DNA from: Polyporus tsugae
Taxonomy: Eukaryota; Basidiomycota; Agaricomycetes; Polyporales; Polyporaceae
Direction: 5' to 3'
NCBI GenBank assembly: GCA_024305745.1
Contig: JAHRBS010000014.1
Span: forward strand, 1,743,501 to 1,807,500
DNA length: 64,000 nucleotides
A model generated the notes under the pieces. That model worked only from the letters and a program-made list of their open reading frames with translations. It ran no database searches and was not told the origin of the DNA. The translations under genes were made by a program, and so were the position numbers. Shown here one piece after another: positions 44,435-56,286 of the stretch (its first letter is position 1; every line of letters starts with the position of its first letter).

Positions 44435-46849
44435 ATTTCCTCCTCCTTTCCTCGACTCGACACGATGGGATTCCTGATCGACGACGCGCGCCTTCGACTT
44501 TCGACTTCGAGTTCAACTCCCGAGTAATACCATAGAGCAAACACCTAATACCTTCGACGCCCCCGGGGGATTCTATCCCGCCACGCACGACGACCACGTA
44601 CGCTACCTCGCCCCCGGCTCACGGAATTGGAAGCTTATATCAATTTAATCTAATTAGCGCAGCTGTTTTCTTGGTCCTCCCCCTTTCTCTCTGTTCTATT
44701 TCTCTCCCGCGCAAGTCCGGCTCTACCACCCTTACCATAATCACTATCGCCATCCCCACCACATCATGCCCGCCATCTCCACCTGCAGAGCGGACTCTGC
44801 CTTGCTGTATCAAAATAACACGTCGTATTGCTATTCCTCTTCCTCACTTCCGCCACCACTACTGCTTGCTATTGTTAACGCATTGCATCGTCGATATATA
44901 TGTCTTCGTTTGCCCACCTTCTCGCCTCACCCCCTTCGCTCCCCCCCTTTTGGCTGCGCGCTCGTCTTGTCTTGCCTCGCTTCGGGCGATCCGCGATGGG
45001 CTGTGTCCTGGACTTTGAATTTCGAGGTCCGCCGCCACCACCTTCCACCACGACCGCGGCCAGCAGGCAGTACTGTATGCTTGCGGCGTCGGCGCATTCG
45101 CAATGCGGCGCTGTACGCAGAGGAGCGTGGCCCTGTCCCCCTTAATTATCAACGCTAGCCGCGTTTTAGCCTTGCGCTCTTCCTTCCTTCCACCTTCGCT
45201 ACAATACATACTTTACCTGACCAATTCGGCTTTTGTATATTCATGAGTGTGTCGATATAGCCCGTTTTCTACGTCTACTACCACCACTAATACGATTACT
45301 CTACCGTATCCTACTAGTTCTACATAGCTCCCGGGGGCCTGCAATCCGTTACGATTCACGATCTCTCTCACTTTCACTCTTTCCACTTTCCACTTTCTTT
45401 CCTGTTCTACTATCCGTATTTTTAATAGTCGTCGTCGTTCGCGCTGTCGGTCCGGTCCCGGTCTTATTTGATATTAAGTTAGTGGTTTGATTACGCACGC
45501 GGACGGTAATATTCGGCGGAGGACATAATCGCGTTCAGGCCCTGGATCCTCGCAATGCAATGCTATGGTTTTCCATGATTCCCATCTTATGTGAGCGTGG
45601 CTGCGTGCTTGCAACGTTAACGACCCGTGGTGATCAATGAAATCTGCTCGCCGCCGCCAGGATCGGGATCCAGAAAAATCGGGAATGCTAGTAGTAGCGC
45701 TGTACAGTAGTCTGCTCCAGCAACTCGAAGCCGGCTTATCGGTGCGTACTTACTATTACTTGCGCACAACAGGATCCCGCTCCACTCGGAGGCCGGACGT
45801 CTTAGCAGCATCACTGGCCTCCGGTTGAGATAGGATCCGATGGGTGAATCTCCCTCTACGCTCAGTCTATCATAGTCTATGCATACATAAGGGCTCCCAA
45901 TTCCCAGAGGTTCGTGTGGTCGTCATTCCGGCGCCAGGGGCAACATATGTATGTGTGTGCGGGCAGCCCGTGTCTCTATCTTAACTCAGACTGGGACGGA
46001 CGCAGCACGCAGTGTGGCCTGAGCTTGGGTGCTCGATCGCTATCAGCAGCACGATCTATATTATGCCGTAACCACTGTCACCGTGTTGCGCTAGCCTCGT
46101 GTCCGAGCGGCCGGAGTTGCGATGACATCAATGAGGATTGGAATTTGTTCTCAAGCTGCAAGGGGGCACGCCATCGGACTCGGGGCTCGGACGTGGCCTC
46201 GGAGCGCGCGGGGGAGGGGGAGGAGATTGGAGGGACTTGATAACTATAACTTGGACGCAATCAATGAGGAACGGGAACGCAGGGCGTGGGCGGTGGGGAT
46301 ATAATTTCTTCGCGCGGGGGTCTATCGATGGGCGGTGCAGGACATGGTGGCGTCTATGTCTACTGTCTGCGTACGCACGTAGAAGTCGCGCTTGTGCTAA
46401 TTTTGAATTGGACGCGAGGGCTGAGGGCTTCGATGGTGTCGATGGGCACGGCGATGGTGAGGTGGTGGGATGGCCGAATCCGACAAGGCCCCGGAAGTTG
46501 TGCAGATGTGTCGTCAGGCGAGATCAGGGAGAATTGGATTCGCAGTGGCCCCACGATGACGGGCGGCGACTGCGTCGCACGACTTGTGCGGTAACGTAAT
46601 GCGCAAGTCCCTCGCCGGCACCGGTTCCTGCATTGGTCGCCCGCAACGTCGGTGATTCATTGTTCATGTTCACCTACGCTCCGTTCTCCGAGCCCGTCCA
46701 CATTCCAGCGTCGCCAGGGCGCATTTCAACGCCAAGGAGCACCAAGCGGACGCCATCCCCCCTTTGGCCCGACCACGGAAATTTGACCGCCAAGACCGGG
46801 TCGGACGCCTAGGGCCGCACAGGCACCGGGCCCTCCCCCGGAGGGCCTG
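44435..46849. other. 2.4-kb convergent intergenic region
   Basis: Between the ends of STE12 (plus) and VPS36 (minus). It is T/C-rich at first and then mixed; no supported gene. It may include a long STE12 3' UTR. Confidence 0.4.
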
Positions 46850-49417
46850 TCACTCCTGCCCGTCCCATACGTATCCCCGGAAGATGTTGACCCAATAGCG
46901 CACCTCGCCGCCCCCGCTCGTGCTGAGCGACTCGGAGAAGGTAGCGACGCCCACCCCGCCGTCGTCTCTGCAGATCTCGTCGTCCATCTCAACCTCATCC
47001 AGCATCTCCTGCGTGAGCCCGATCGGGAGATCCTCCTCCTGCGCGACTTCGATGGTGGTACGTGGGCCGACTGTGCCCCGTAAGGGTTAGGTGAGCGTGA
47101 CCGGGTTACCGGATAGCGTTAGGTCGGGGGCGGACCCGGATGCAAATAGTGCGGGGCGAGGAACGAGGTGGGAGGCACATGAGGAGGGAGGCGGTGCGTG
47201 GCCATAAGCGGGCAGACACCGGCGGTTTTGACCGGTGTTTTTGAAATGGTTAGTAAAGGCAAGGCGGAACATACGAGAAGCGCAGGGTTAACCGTGGTGA
47301 CAAACCAACTATGTCACGGAGCGGACGCACCGAGTGTTAGTAACCCCACCAACCGAGACGCGAACGCGGCACGCCCGAAGGGAGGAGTGTGGAGCACGGA
47401 GAGACCGGAGGCGGGGAAGGTCCGCATGCGGATTGGAGGGAGCGTGAAGGTCGGTACGTGAGGAAGGACTTGGAGAAACGTGGACGGCGGGATCAGCGCT
47501 GCGAGCATCCATCAAGTTAGTACCGTCGTAACCCAGAGAAAAACATCGGTCAGAACGGAAGAAGCAAAGTCAGATGCCTGACAACGAAAGCGGGCTATGG
47601 AAGCGGAGTAGCTAGCTCCAAAGTCCACGGCAGCAACGGCAAACACGACATTCAACGCTGAAGCTCCACCGGAGCGACAGAAGCACCAAGCACGCAGCAC
47701 AACGAGAACCCCAACACTCACCCACTCCGCGCGCGCGGTTCCAGCCGCCCCACACCTCGTCGAGCGCGATGATCCCGCGCCTGCGCATCATGCCCTCCCC
47801 GCTCTTCCCGGTGCCCTCGAGGACGCCAGCGAGCTCCTTCGCGAGCTCCTCGTACCAGTTGCGCTCGTCGCGGACCATGTCCTGCGTGACGGGCGCGTTC
47901 GCCATCTGCAGCCCGAGCTGCGCGAGCGACGAGCGGATGAACGTCGCCTCCTCCGGCTCCACGACCTGCCTATTCGCAGCCATCGCCACCGGCGCAGTCG
48001 CACTAAGCCCGGACGCCGGGGACGGGGATGGGGAGGACAAGGGCAGGGCCAGGGGGATACCGGGGGTGACTGCGGGCGGCGCGGGTGTGGAGACGGCGGT
48101 GAGCCGCTCGTTGAGGTCCTGTGCGAGCTTGACCATGTCTTTCCACTTTATCATGAGCGCCTCGAGGTCCTCGAGCGCGTCTTCCATGTTGGTTTGGGAG
48201 GCATAGGCCGTGTTTTCCACGGACCGCAGGATGCCGCCTACAAGGAGCGAGTGAGCGTTCCATAAAGGACTCTTCAACTGGAGTGCACGAACTGATTCCG
48301 ATGCCCTTAGATGACGATGTCAGAGGTCTTGCCACCGGCTTGCTCTGCGAAGACAGAGATCAAAATTCGACAATCGTGCGTACGATCAAACGACTCACCT
48401 CCCACGCTTTACCCAACAGGCTTCGCCTCAGGACGGTGTAGAACGGCTTGTCGCCGCCCTTGCGGAAGCTGAGTCGGATCATTCGTTTGTCAACCGAGTC
48501 GTTCTCGTCATCCGAGTCCTCGTCTTCCGGGGCGGGGGTAGCCGAACGCGATGCTGGCGCGGATTTCGCAGGTGGATGGAGTGCCTGTGGCAGTGGCACG
48601 GAGGGCCTGCGTGGGAGAGGCGTGCCGCAGATCTCGCATTCACGGAGAAGAGGGCTGTTGAGGAACGTGCACGCAACGCACGCGATTTCGTTCGATGTGC
48701 TCTCCGTGGAGACAGTTGGGGGCGATGGCGCTGGGGAACTGGATAGGCTGAACTTTCCAAGGTTGAGAGAGGAAGCGAGGTTGAGCGATGAGGATGGTAG
48801 AGAGGTCGAGAGGGATTGTGAGGTGAAAGGAGACGGTCTTGGGGGAATGCTGATAGGTGCCTTGACAGAGGTCCTTGGTACGCCACATAGTGAGCAGACC
48901 ATGGAGGCAGATGATGTCAACCCGATTGGATTTCGATTGCTGCAAACTTCGCACTCCCAGAACTGAACGCCATTGGGTATCGTCGATGGAGTTGAGGACT
49001 GGTTATTTAGCTCTGTCACGCCAGACGGTTGGGACTTGGAAGGTGGCGGATTCAGGTAGAGTGTGACCTTGGATGAGCTCGTGAAGAGGCCGGCATAGTA
49101 TTCTGTCCGCGCGACGTGAATAAGGTCGAAGGAGAACGAGCGTGAGAATGGATGGACGGCGTCGACGTAAAATAGGCGATGTGTGGTCGCATGGATAGTG
49201 CCAGCTTGGTGGTGGATGGATTTCTGTGGACTGTACAGTGAGAAATATGAGATGCTGCAGATGGTCACGATGGTCGGACAGGATGCGGTGCGATAGACAC
49301 CTACCCGTCGTAAATTCCGACACCCTCCTGAGACGTCAAGAGGACCTCGTCTTCGTACAGGAGAGCGGGTACTGGTATAGTTCCATCCACAGACGTGCTG
49401 TAGCGCTTGAGAGGCAT
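46850..49417 (-). CDS. VPS36: ESCRT-II subunit Vps36 with two NZF zinc fingers
   Basis: Vps36 is the ubiquitin- and phosphoinositide-binding subunit of ESCRT-II, which sorts membrane proteins into multivesicular bodies. Start MPLKRYSTSVDGTIPVPALL at 49417, then a short exon ending EGVGIYDG. The N-terminal GLUE (split PH) domain holds HHQAGTIHATTHRLFYVDAV. It is interrupted by two NZF zinc fingers, WECEVCSNRNP with SMVCSLCGVPR, and IACVACTFLNSP with RECEICGTPLPRR, as in budding yeast Vps36. GLUE resumes with RMIRLSFRKGGDKPFYTVLR. The winged-helix half contains GGILRSVENTAYASQTNMED, EPEEATFIRSSLAQLGLQMA and RRRGIIALDEVWGGWNRARG, then ALIPPSTFLQVLP and FPASGLSVLHTPPFGRAAFA. The last exon includes DLPIGLTQEMLDEVEMDDEI and ends IFRGYVWDGQE with the stop at 46850. 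Five or more introns; the exon between about 47080 and 47320 is approximate. Intact. Confidence 0.92.
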
Positions 49418-49590
49418 GACTTCTGCGATGGCACGCGACGCTACCCGTGTGAATAAGCGATTGTGAGATGAGAAATGCTGAGAAAACCTTACGGTATGTC
49501 GATGGTGCGGCCTAGTTCTCCTATGATTGTGCTTCGATACTATCTATTTGAAAGCTGTTGTGTCGTGGCTGTGTTAGAAGTCAGTGTACT

Positions 49591-49935
49591 CTAGCACAGA
49601 GCTCCCGATGCCAAGATGATGTTGGTGCCCGGTGCGGTGGACTTGATTGCGCTGTGGTGTTGAACCTGCCGGTCGTATCAAGCAATAATAATATAAGTTC
49701 ATTCTAAATGCTTACCTTGAGATGTGGATTGGAAGTTCGATTAGAGATTGCAAAACGAATGCAATGTATGGCAGGTGTTGACGGTGGTGCTTGGAGATCT
49801 AGGACTGCCCAGAGATGGAAAGGGGGCGGGTCGCCGTGGGAAGACGTAACCGGGCCGGTAGCGCCGACTGCCTCGTGGCTACTCACCGCCGTTGTTTGGG
49901 CGCTAACTGTGTTCCCAGCGCCGACTCCATGAACA
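49591..49935 (-). CDS. Possible small spliced gene, unknown
   Basis: Weakly supported. On the minus strand an ATG near 49935 (MFMESALG) is followed by a donor GTGAGT near 49890. An exon reading FAISNRTSNPHLK ends at a clean donor GTAAGC near 49716, and an acceptor CGGCAG near 49669 leads to QHHSAIKSTAPGTNIILASG then ALC and a stop at 49591. The last intron is about 47 nt, normal here. I recognise no family, and the first junction does not give an obvious single frame. It could instead be a 5' non-coding transcript of VPS36. Confidence 0.22.
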
Positions 49936-52049
49936 TGTTGAACGTATTGACTCTGTTTTCCCTCTCAACCACTCCCCACGCTTGAAGATATTCAAATTTA
50001 TTTTTGGATAATACAGATTATAAAGCGACACAATAACATTCATTCTTCAACGACGCTATGAATAGTATAATCAAGTGAACATTTATCCTGCTATTTCTCA
50101 AGGTCTGTATTAAGGCTATACCTTCTTCCCTGTGTGCGTGCGACGACTCAGGTCCGCTGTGATTTCTTCCGCCTACTGTGGATGTTGTCGACGGTCGTCT
50201 TGGCTCTCCTGCTTTCGACTTCGGTATTTATCTCTCATCCATAGGCTCAGGCACGGTGCGCACGGTGCAAAAACTTTGGCTAAACAATTCTTCAGTTCTG
50301 AGCATTCAAAACCGATATTATCTGGTCACATGTCTGCAGGCAGAAGCTTTGGAGGCACATGGAATTGACCTTTGGGAAACCGACGGCGAGCCGTAGCTGC
50401 CCTCAGTCGAACCTTGTATATTGGAAATCGCTCGCCTGAATAATCAAACATTCGGCAGTACGCATTCGTTCCATGCAACATATGGCTGTCTCGTAGAGGT
50501 TCCGCCGCCTCACCCTCTGCTCCGTTTTTCGGACAACGAAGTAGTGAACCAACCGGATATGACCCAGGGTTTATCCGCTGAATGTATCGGATTGGTTCTC
50601 TCGCGATTGTACGGCCCCGGATCGTTATAGTTCCGCTCCAACTGAAACCCCTTAGATCCCCCCTTGTGCTTCCATCCATGATGCCGATGCTCGGGATGAC
50701 GCAAGGCTCGAGTCGACCGTCAAACTTACCAAGAACATATGCAGGGGACGTATTGATTCAACTTCCTTCGGACGGGTGCTGACCATGCCGGGTTAGATGA
50801 ATGTAGGGTGGTTCCCGAGCATATCACGGACCGCAAAATTGTGCAGCTCCAAGAGGCCGACCGCGTGATGTCTTCCTGGCTGACTGCTGACGTGCATATG
50901 CTTTTCCCGGGGTAATGAGTCGGGCTCGCAATAGAGTTATGCTATGCTCCGGTCCGCCCAAGTCTACGTCTCCATGCCTCTGGAAACATTCCGAACGGGT
51001 ACGGACACCAACCTCCTCCCTATCTTGCTCCCAACAAACGCCTCGGTAGTGCGCCGACTGACTAGAAGACCGCCCCAAGGTCACCGATCAATACCATTGT
51101 CCAGTACGCCTCGCTCCTGCCACGTCGACGGTGCATGCGTGTCTTACCCATGCGCCTCGCACGACGGACGTGACACCATATTTCCCTCGTAGCCTGTAGA
51201 TTGCCCACATTAGAGCTCGGCCATAGCGGACATTCCATTTGCCGGCCTACCGCGCCCACGCGCCGACCCACGGTGTACTCTGAATATGTAATATGTTATA
51301 CATACATATGCCATGCCGGTAAAAGCGTTGTTGAAGTGCGACGATGCGACAATGTGAGCTCTAGTGGGACAGAACCGTTGTTTATGCGAGGTCCCATGCA
51401 TGCGGCGTCAACGCGCGACGACAAGACCGGTACGTCGCGGCGCCGCGTACCCCGGGCACCGTGTCGTGAATGCGCCTCCTCCTCCTCCTCCTCCCGCCTC
51501 CCCTCCTCAGGCCCTCAGCCGCGTGTCGAAAGCCAGTTCGTGTCGTGCGTCGCATCGTCAACGCAGCGAATCTGCAGTCCAGGCACAAGTCGCATGTCAG
51601 CAAACGTCTGTGAGCACGAACGCGCCACGCTTCCCCGCTCGTGTGAGCGCACAGCCCGCGCCGAGCCCGGGGTGGGAACGCGCGCGCGCAAACGGGGGGC
51701 AGCCAGGGCAGCCACTGGGAATGCGCACGAGGGCAGCGCGCCAGCAGTGGGAAGCCCAGCCCGACGTTGGGGGATGCGCTCCCATGCCCCCCCTACCACG
51801 ACCTCCGCAGCGACCTCCCCCTGCCGCTTTTGCGTGGGGCCTGAACGTAGGCGGACGTCGGCGCTGGCCCGACGCTCCGGGTCGCGGTCCTCTGGATAGT
51901 GCAGAGGCTTGCGCGTCACACGGGAGCACGCGGGCGCGCCAAGGCGTGGCAACAAGGCCTACGCAGGAACCTGGCTGCCCGGGGACGGGCGAGAGAGTAC
52001 AGGTAACAGCGGACACTCACCAATAATGCGTAGCGTGTATCGTATGTCG
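49936..52049. other. Intergenic, no gene recognised
   Basis: An AT-rich part (49970-50100) is followed by ordinary sequence. From 51400 to 52000 it is strongly GC-rich, with overlapping open frames on all strands and a CCT-repeat pyrimidine tract (about 51474-51510), which explains the long frames there. The minus-strand frame 50326-50679 has no motif. Confidence 0.35.
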
Positions 52050-54167
52050 TCACCGGGATCGTGTAGACCGTACAGAGGCGCGGTCACCATCAGCCTGAGA
52101 TGTTCGTTGTCGAGCCCCCTCGCCCGCCGCGCTCTCGTTCGCTTCGCCGTCGGGCTGCGAGAGCAGGGGTATCAACGGTGGCGCCTGCGAGGCGAACGAT
52201 GGTGGTCGGTCGGAGTTACCACTACGCTGCGACTGCGCGTCCGAGTTGGCGCGTGAGCGTGAAGGTGGTGGGTCTGTCGCGTACACCCCTCTCGACCCCG
52301 ACCCGTTCGTACGCCGCGGTACTGGGGATGTGCTCACGGGCACCGACGTCGGTACTGGTGAGTACCCAGCGAGGATCGCAGGTATTGGTGAGGATATCGC
52401 GGCAGGGAACGAGGGAGGCGCGAAGAAGTCGTCCAAGCCGTCTTCGGGAAGCGGCGGCGGACTTGGAGGTGGTCGGTCGGCGTACGACCTGTCCTCGCCT
52501 GGCGGAAGATCTAGGGGATGGCCCCAGGAAACAGGAGACGAGGACGATAGCAGCGCCATCGTCGCATCGGATGGGGGAGAATATGGTGGTGGCGGAGCGG
52601 GGACAACGGTGCCAGGGAAGTATCGAGGGACGAACGGCACAGGACCCTGCATGGGCGGACTATCCTCGGAGCCATCAGTGTGGAAGGACTCGCCGTCGAA
52701 GTCGGGATTTGAGCGGTTATGTGTACGTCGTCGGTCCCGACGTTGTGAGCGTAATCTCCGCCTGTATATACTGATCGACAACGACAACGCGAGGACTGCG
52801 AGGAGGCCGACGCTGCCGCCAACTGCGCCCGCAAAGGTCGCGATGTTGTGCGCTTTCTGCTGGCTGGCGGACCTGGAGGACATGACGGCGGGAAGAGGGT
52901 AGAAGACGACGACGGCGTGGTGGTGGGCGGACGGGAGAGTTGAAAGGGAGCAAGGCGAGTTCAGGCGATGGAGTACATAACGAAGCAACGAATCAAGAGC
53001 GAGTGAGATATCGGATCCGCCAGCGAATAGGATAATTCAGTTCGTGAGTGAATAGTGACGTCCCGAAATACAAGCGGGAATTATACGCACAAGTTTGAAG
53101 TCCCGGGACCAACGGTTGGCGCTGAACTCCCAGTACCTGATCCCGTTTCTTGTGCCCCAGGGGTACCACTCGACGTAGAAAAGGGTGTCGTGCTGGAAGT
53201 CTCGGCCTCACCCGAGGCTCCCCTAGTGTAGAGGATGTAATCGAGGAGAAGGACAGAGTCCGGCCCGATCTGTACCGTCAGATTATGAGGCGTCTCCGCT
53301 AAGCTGGTTTGTGCAAATATCGGCTGTGAAGGGAGGAAACCGGAAGCCGACGCAGTACCGCTATGCTGGTAAGTCCCAGCTGGATGCGAGTCAAGCAAGA
53401 ACGTGAGATTCATGAACGTCGGCGTTGAGTTCGCTGGAGCGGTTCCGAGCGGAATGAGGGCGTAGACGTATATCGCGGACCCTGTACGTCGTCGTCAGCA
53501 TGGTACAACCGGTGGCTGGCGGCGAGGTGATTCTTCGGCGCTCCGTCATCTGCTAGGAGAACGCACCGGTGAAACTGAGTTGTGCCGATACGGGTGTATC
53601 CACGAATCCGGCATCGTCGCTATCGAAGTTGGGGGCGAAGAACGGATTGGACGAAGGATTACTGCTGGGGTCCTGTCTTGGCCGTCTATCCCTGTGCCTC
53701 CATCGGTGTCTCCCAGTACGGTCCCGCTTCTCCTTCTCACCATCGCTGTCTCGGCTGGTATTGTCGTCGTCGTCACCGTCATCGTCATCATCTTTCTTTC
53801 CACCTCCCTTATCTACATCTCCTCCCGGGGTCTTCGAAGGTGTTGGTGAGGGACTGACCGCATTGTTAGGGAGGTCGTCTGCATCTACAGTGGGTATAAT
53901 GTGCGTCCCATCATGCCAAGTACCTTGAAAGGCGATCGAGGTGCTGGGCGCAAGACAGGTGGAGCACGGTACCGAAGATGCATGCCAAGAGGAAGCTGGG
54001 GAGTACACAATCGACGAGGATACGTCGTCGACAGTGATGTTGACGGGATCGGCTAAAGTCAGTCTGAAGGGAAGCAGGAATGGAAGTATTGGCGGGGAGA
54101 TCAGCAGCGATATCCATGTCGGGCGGGATATGCGGCGCCTGCGTGAAGGGTCCGTTCTCGTCAGCAT
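52050..54167 (-). CDS. Secreted/single-pass membrane protein with glycine-rich cytoplasmic tail
   Basis: Unnamed but of a type common in basidiomycetes: signal peptide, beta-rich ectodomain, one membrane helix and a long disordered cytoplasmic tail. Start MLTRTDPSRRRRISRPTWIS at 54167, with signal-like LLISPPILPFLLPFRLTLAD. The ectodomain begins VNITVDDVSSSIVYSPASSW, contains a CSTC pair and CLAPSTSIAFQGTWHDGT, and then an acidic-lysine linker. Exon 2 gives SAIYVYALIPLGTAPANSTP and VQIGPDSVLLLDYILYTRGA. After a 218-nt intron (52873-53090) the helix AGAVGGSVGLLAVLALSLSI is followed by a basic stop-transfer (YRRRLRSQRRDRRR). The tail is rich in proline and serine, ending DRASVRSTRSR. The ectodomain layout recalls fungal mucin-like sensors, but no function can be assigned. 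Confidence 0.75.
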
Positions 54168-56286
54168 ACCAAAGATGCCTGAGATTCCGCCAAGTGACGT
54201 ACCCCATAATCAAGGTCGAATAAGGATAAGCTCAACTTCTTCAGGACGCTGAACGAGCGACCTCTGCCAAGGCTTTCGTCTGCCTCAGTCAGGGGGGACG
54301 TATGGCTGGAGACGAGAACGGAGTTGTGATTGCTGGCCAGCGCAGGCTCAGCAGCGACGGCGGTGGGCGGAGGAGGCAAAATTGGATCGTCTCAGGTAGG
54401 TGGGACGCTTAAAGGGGACCAGGACGCCCCAACCACCCGAGTTGTAAACCGCGAGAAAAGTCTCGCATTACCGTTGGAACGAACCGCTATAGCGTGGGTG
54501 CCGGCGACGATTGAATGCTGGGTCGGTTGCATTAGCTCGTGAATAGTCCCATAAGATCCGGGGACTGCATACAAAGTGGGTTGCCGATATAGCAATCTTT
54601 TAGACGGCAGGGTCCATGGGAGTCTCTTGTCCGGAGTATGCCGTGCGCAGTGCTGGAATGAAAAACACGCTCCCCTTGCAAACTCTGAACACTGCGAGAC
54701 GGCTGAGCTGCCAGTAAGCGGGAAGCATCGATATGAGAAGCGCAGTTACGAACCATAAGACGAGGCATGGGAGAAGATGCCAAGATGCCCAAAGGGAGGT
54801 GCACCATCCCACTATGCCACGGCAACAGCCAGTATTTGCTGTGTTTGCTCGCAAGCAATATATACTAGTCGTGGTGACTATGTCAATTGCGAAGGAACAA
54901 GAACACCTCAACGCAAACCAACTATAAAACTTACCTGATGTTCAAGTTGCCTGATGAGTCCTTTCACGTCGACTCCGAGTGGTCAGCTCGAGATCTAGAG
55001 CCCCTGCGCGAATTCCATCAATGTCCGGAAAAGAGCTATGGTGGTAAGCCGCAGGGTTGATGTTGCCAGCAGAACATCAGGATTGAGAGAGCTGTGGTAC
55101 AGTCTGGAGAAGCGCGGTGAACGGTGGATGTTGGATGATGAGGAAGACGTCCGAGTCCGCCCGCCGGCAATTCGGGATCTTAGATCACTTAAGGGCGCTG
55201 CGGCCCTCTTGAGCGCTTGACTCGCACCTGAAGTACCGGTGGCACCTCCGACATACGGTACTAACCTCGAGTCATGTTTCCCCCATTGCACTCAGCTCAT
55301 AGTAGCTACGGGGGCTTTGAGCTCTACTTATACTACCAGGTCATGGGAAATTTGGCTACTGAGCCTCCGGACACTTTATCCACGCGCACTCCGCAACAAT
55401 CACTCCACTGAGTTGAATGAGCATTTTCAACTCAAGCCTGAGGGCACCGCACGATGTAAGGACGATGTTCTTGTTGCACACCTTCAGTGCTGATAATGAA
55501 CTGCACTCCAGAATGACGGTAGATTCATGTCATCCTGGAACCGCACCAAAGCATGCACACGCACTATGAGGATACCGGGCGGCCGCTCTGTGGCAACCCA
55601 CACAGCGGTTCACGGCCTGGGAACTCGTCGCCGCCACAACGGAATCAAGGCACTGACCCAGCACGTGTGCTCGGAAGAATAGTCATCTGTGGTCTGCCAT
55701 TCCCATTCCCACCCAACGTTGCTCCTCTCCGAGGGCGAAGCTCATGGTAGGTGGCCATGATCATTATCTTCCCCCCGACGTTCGTCCCGTTCCATTGATC
55801 AAGGTGGTCTGGTGTAGGGAACATGGTAGGCGGGAAAGTGTTGCCAAGCCCTATATTACTAGACCGTGCTCTCACTCTCCCGGCGACTTTAAAAGTTCAT
55901 GGGATTGACCATGGCATGCCCAGCGACACCCATTCTGGTCAGGGCCGAACCGTCCTTGTGCAGCCCTCCGAAGAGTATTATTCGTCGGGTTTGTTCCGAT
56001 TTCTACGAGTGGTTTTCATGTTCGACGCCCCCGAATAACTGCAGTGAAATGCCATTGAACGTGTTGTAAACCAATGCCTGGCATACAAGAGCTGTATACT
56101 GGTTTTCTCACAACACCGCCGGGAAGTCGACTTCGCGTCTCGTTCTGTAACCTATGACACCGCACCTAGTTGAGGCGGATGACGCACAGAATGTTTACAG
56201 ATGACCAGAATTTAGCGACTTCTTTTGCCACACAGCATCCTCCACTCCCCAGCCGATTATGTGCTCCCATGCTGACCTGTGGGCAA
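54168..56286. other. Intergenic, no gene recognised
   Basis: About 2.1 kb with short frames only. It holds the promoter of the membrane-protein gene on the left and the 3' flank of F-box copy F2 on the right. Confidence 0.4.

Noticed and set aside
42122..44597. Several 160-260 codon frames overlapping STE12 on both strands
   Set aside because: Shadows of the low-complexity STE12 coding sequence (poly-Cys, poly-Leu and Arg-rich translations of CAG/GCG repeats).
51201..52026. Overlapping long frames (232, 220 and 146 codons) on both strands
   Set aside because: All derive from a GC-rich tract with a CCT repeat; compositions are typical of shadow frames and no motif appears.
52246..52902. 218-codon plus-strand glycine-rich frame
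   Set aside because: Antisense of the proline-rich tail of the membrane-protein gene, which has splice sites, a signal peptide and a membrane helix in its favour.
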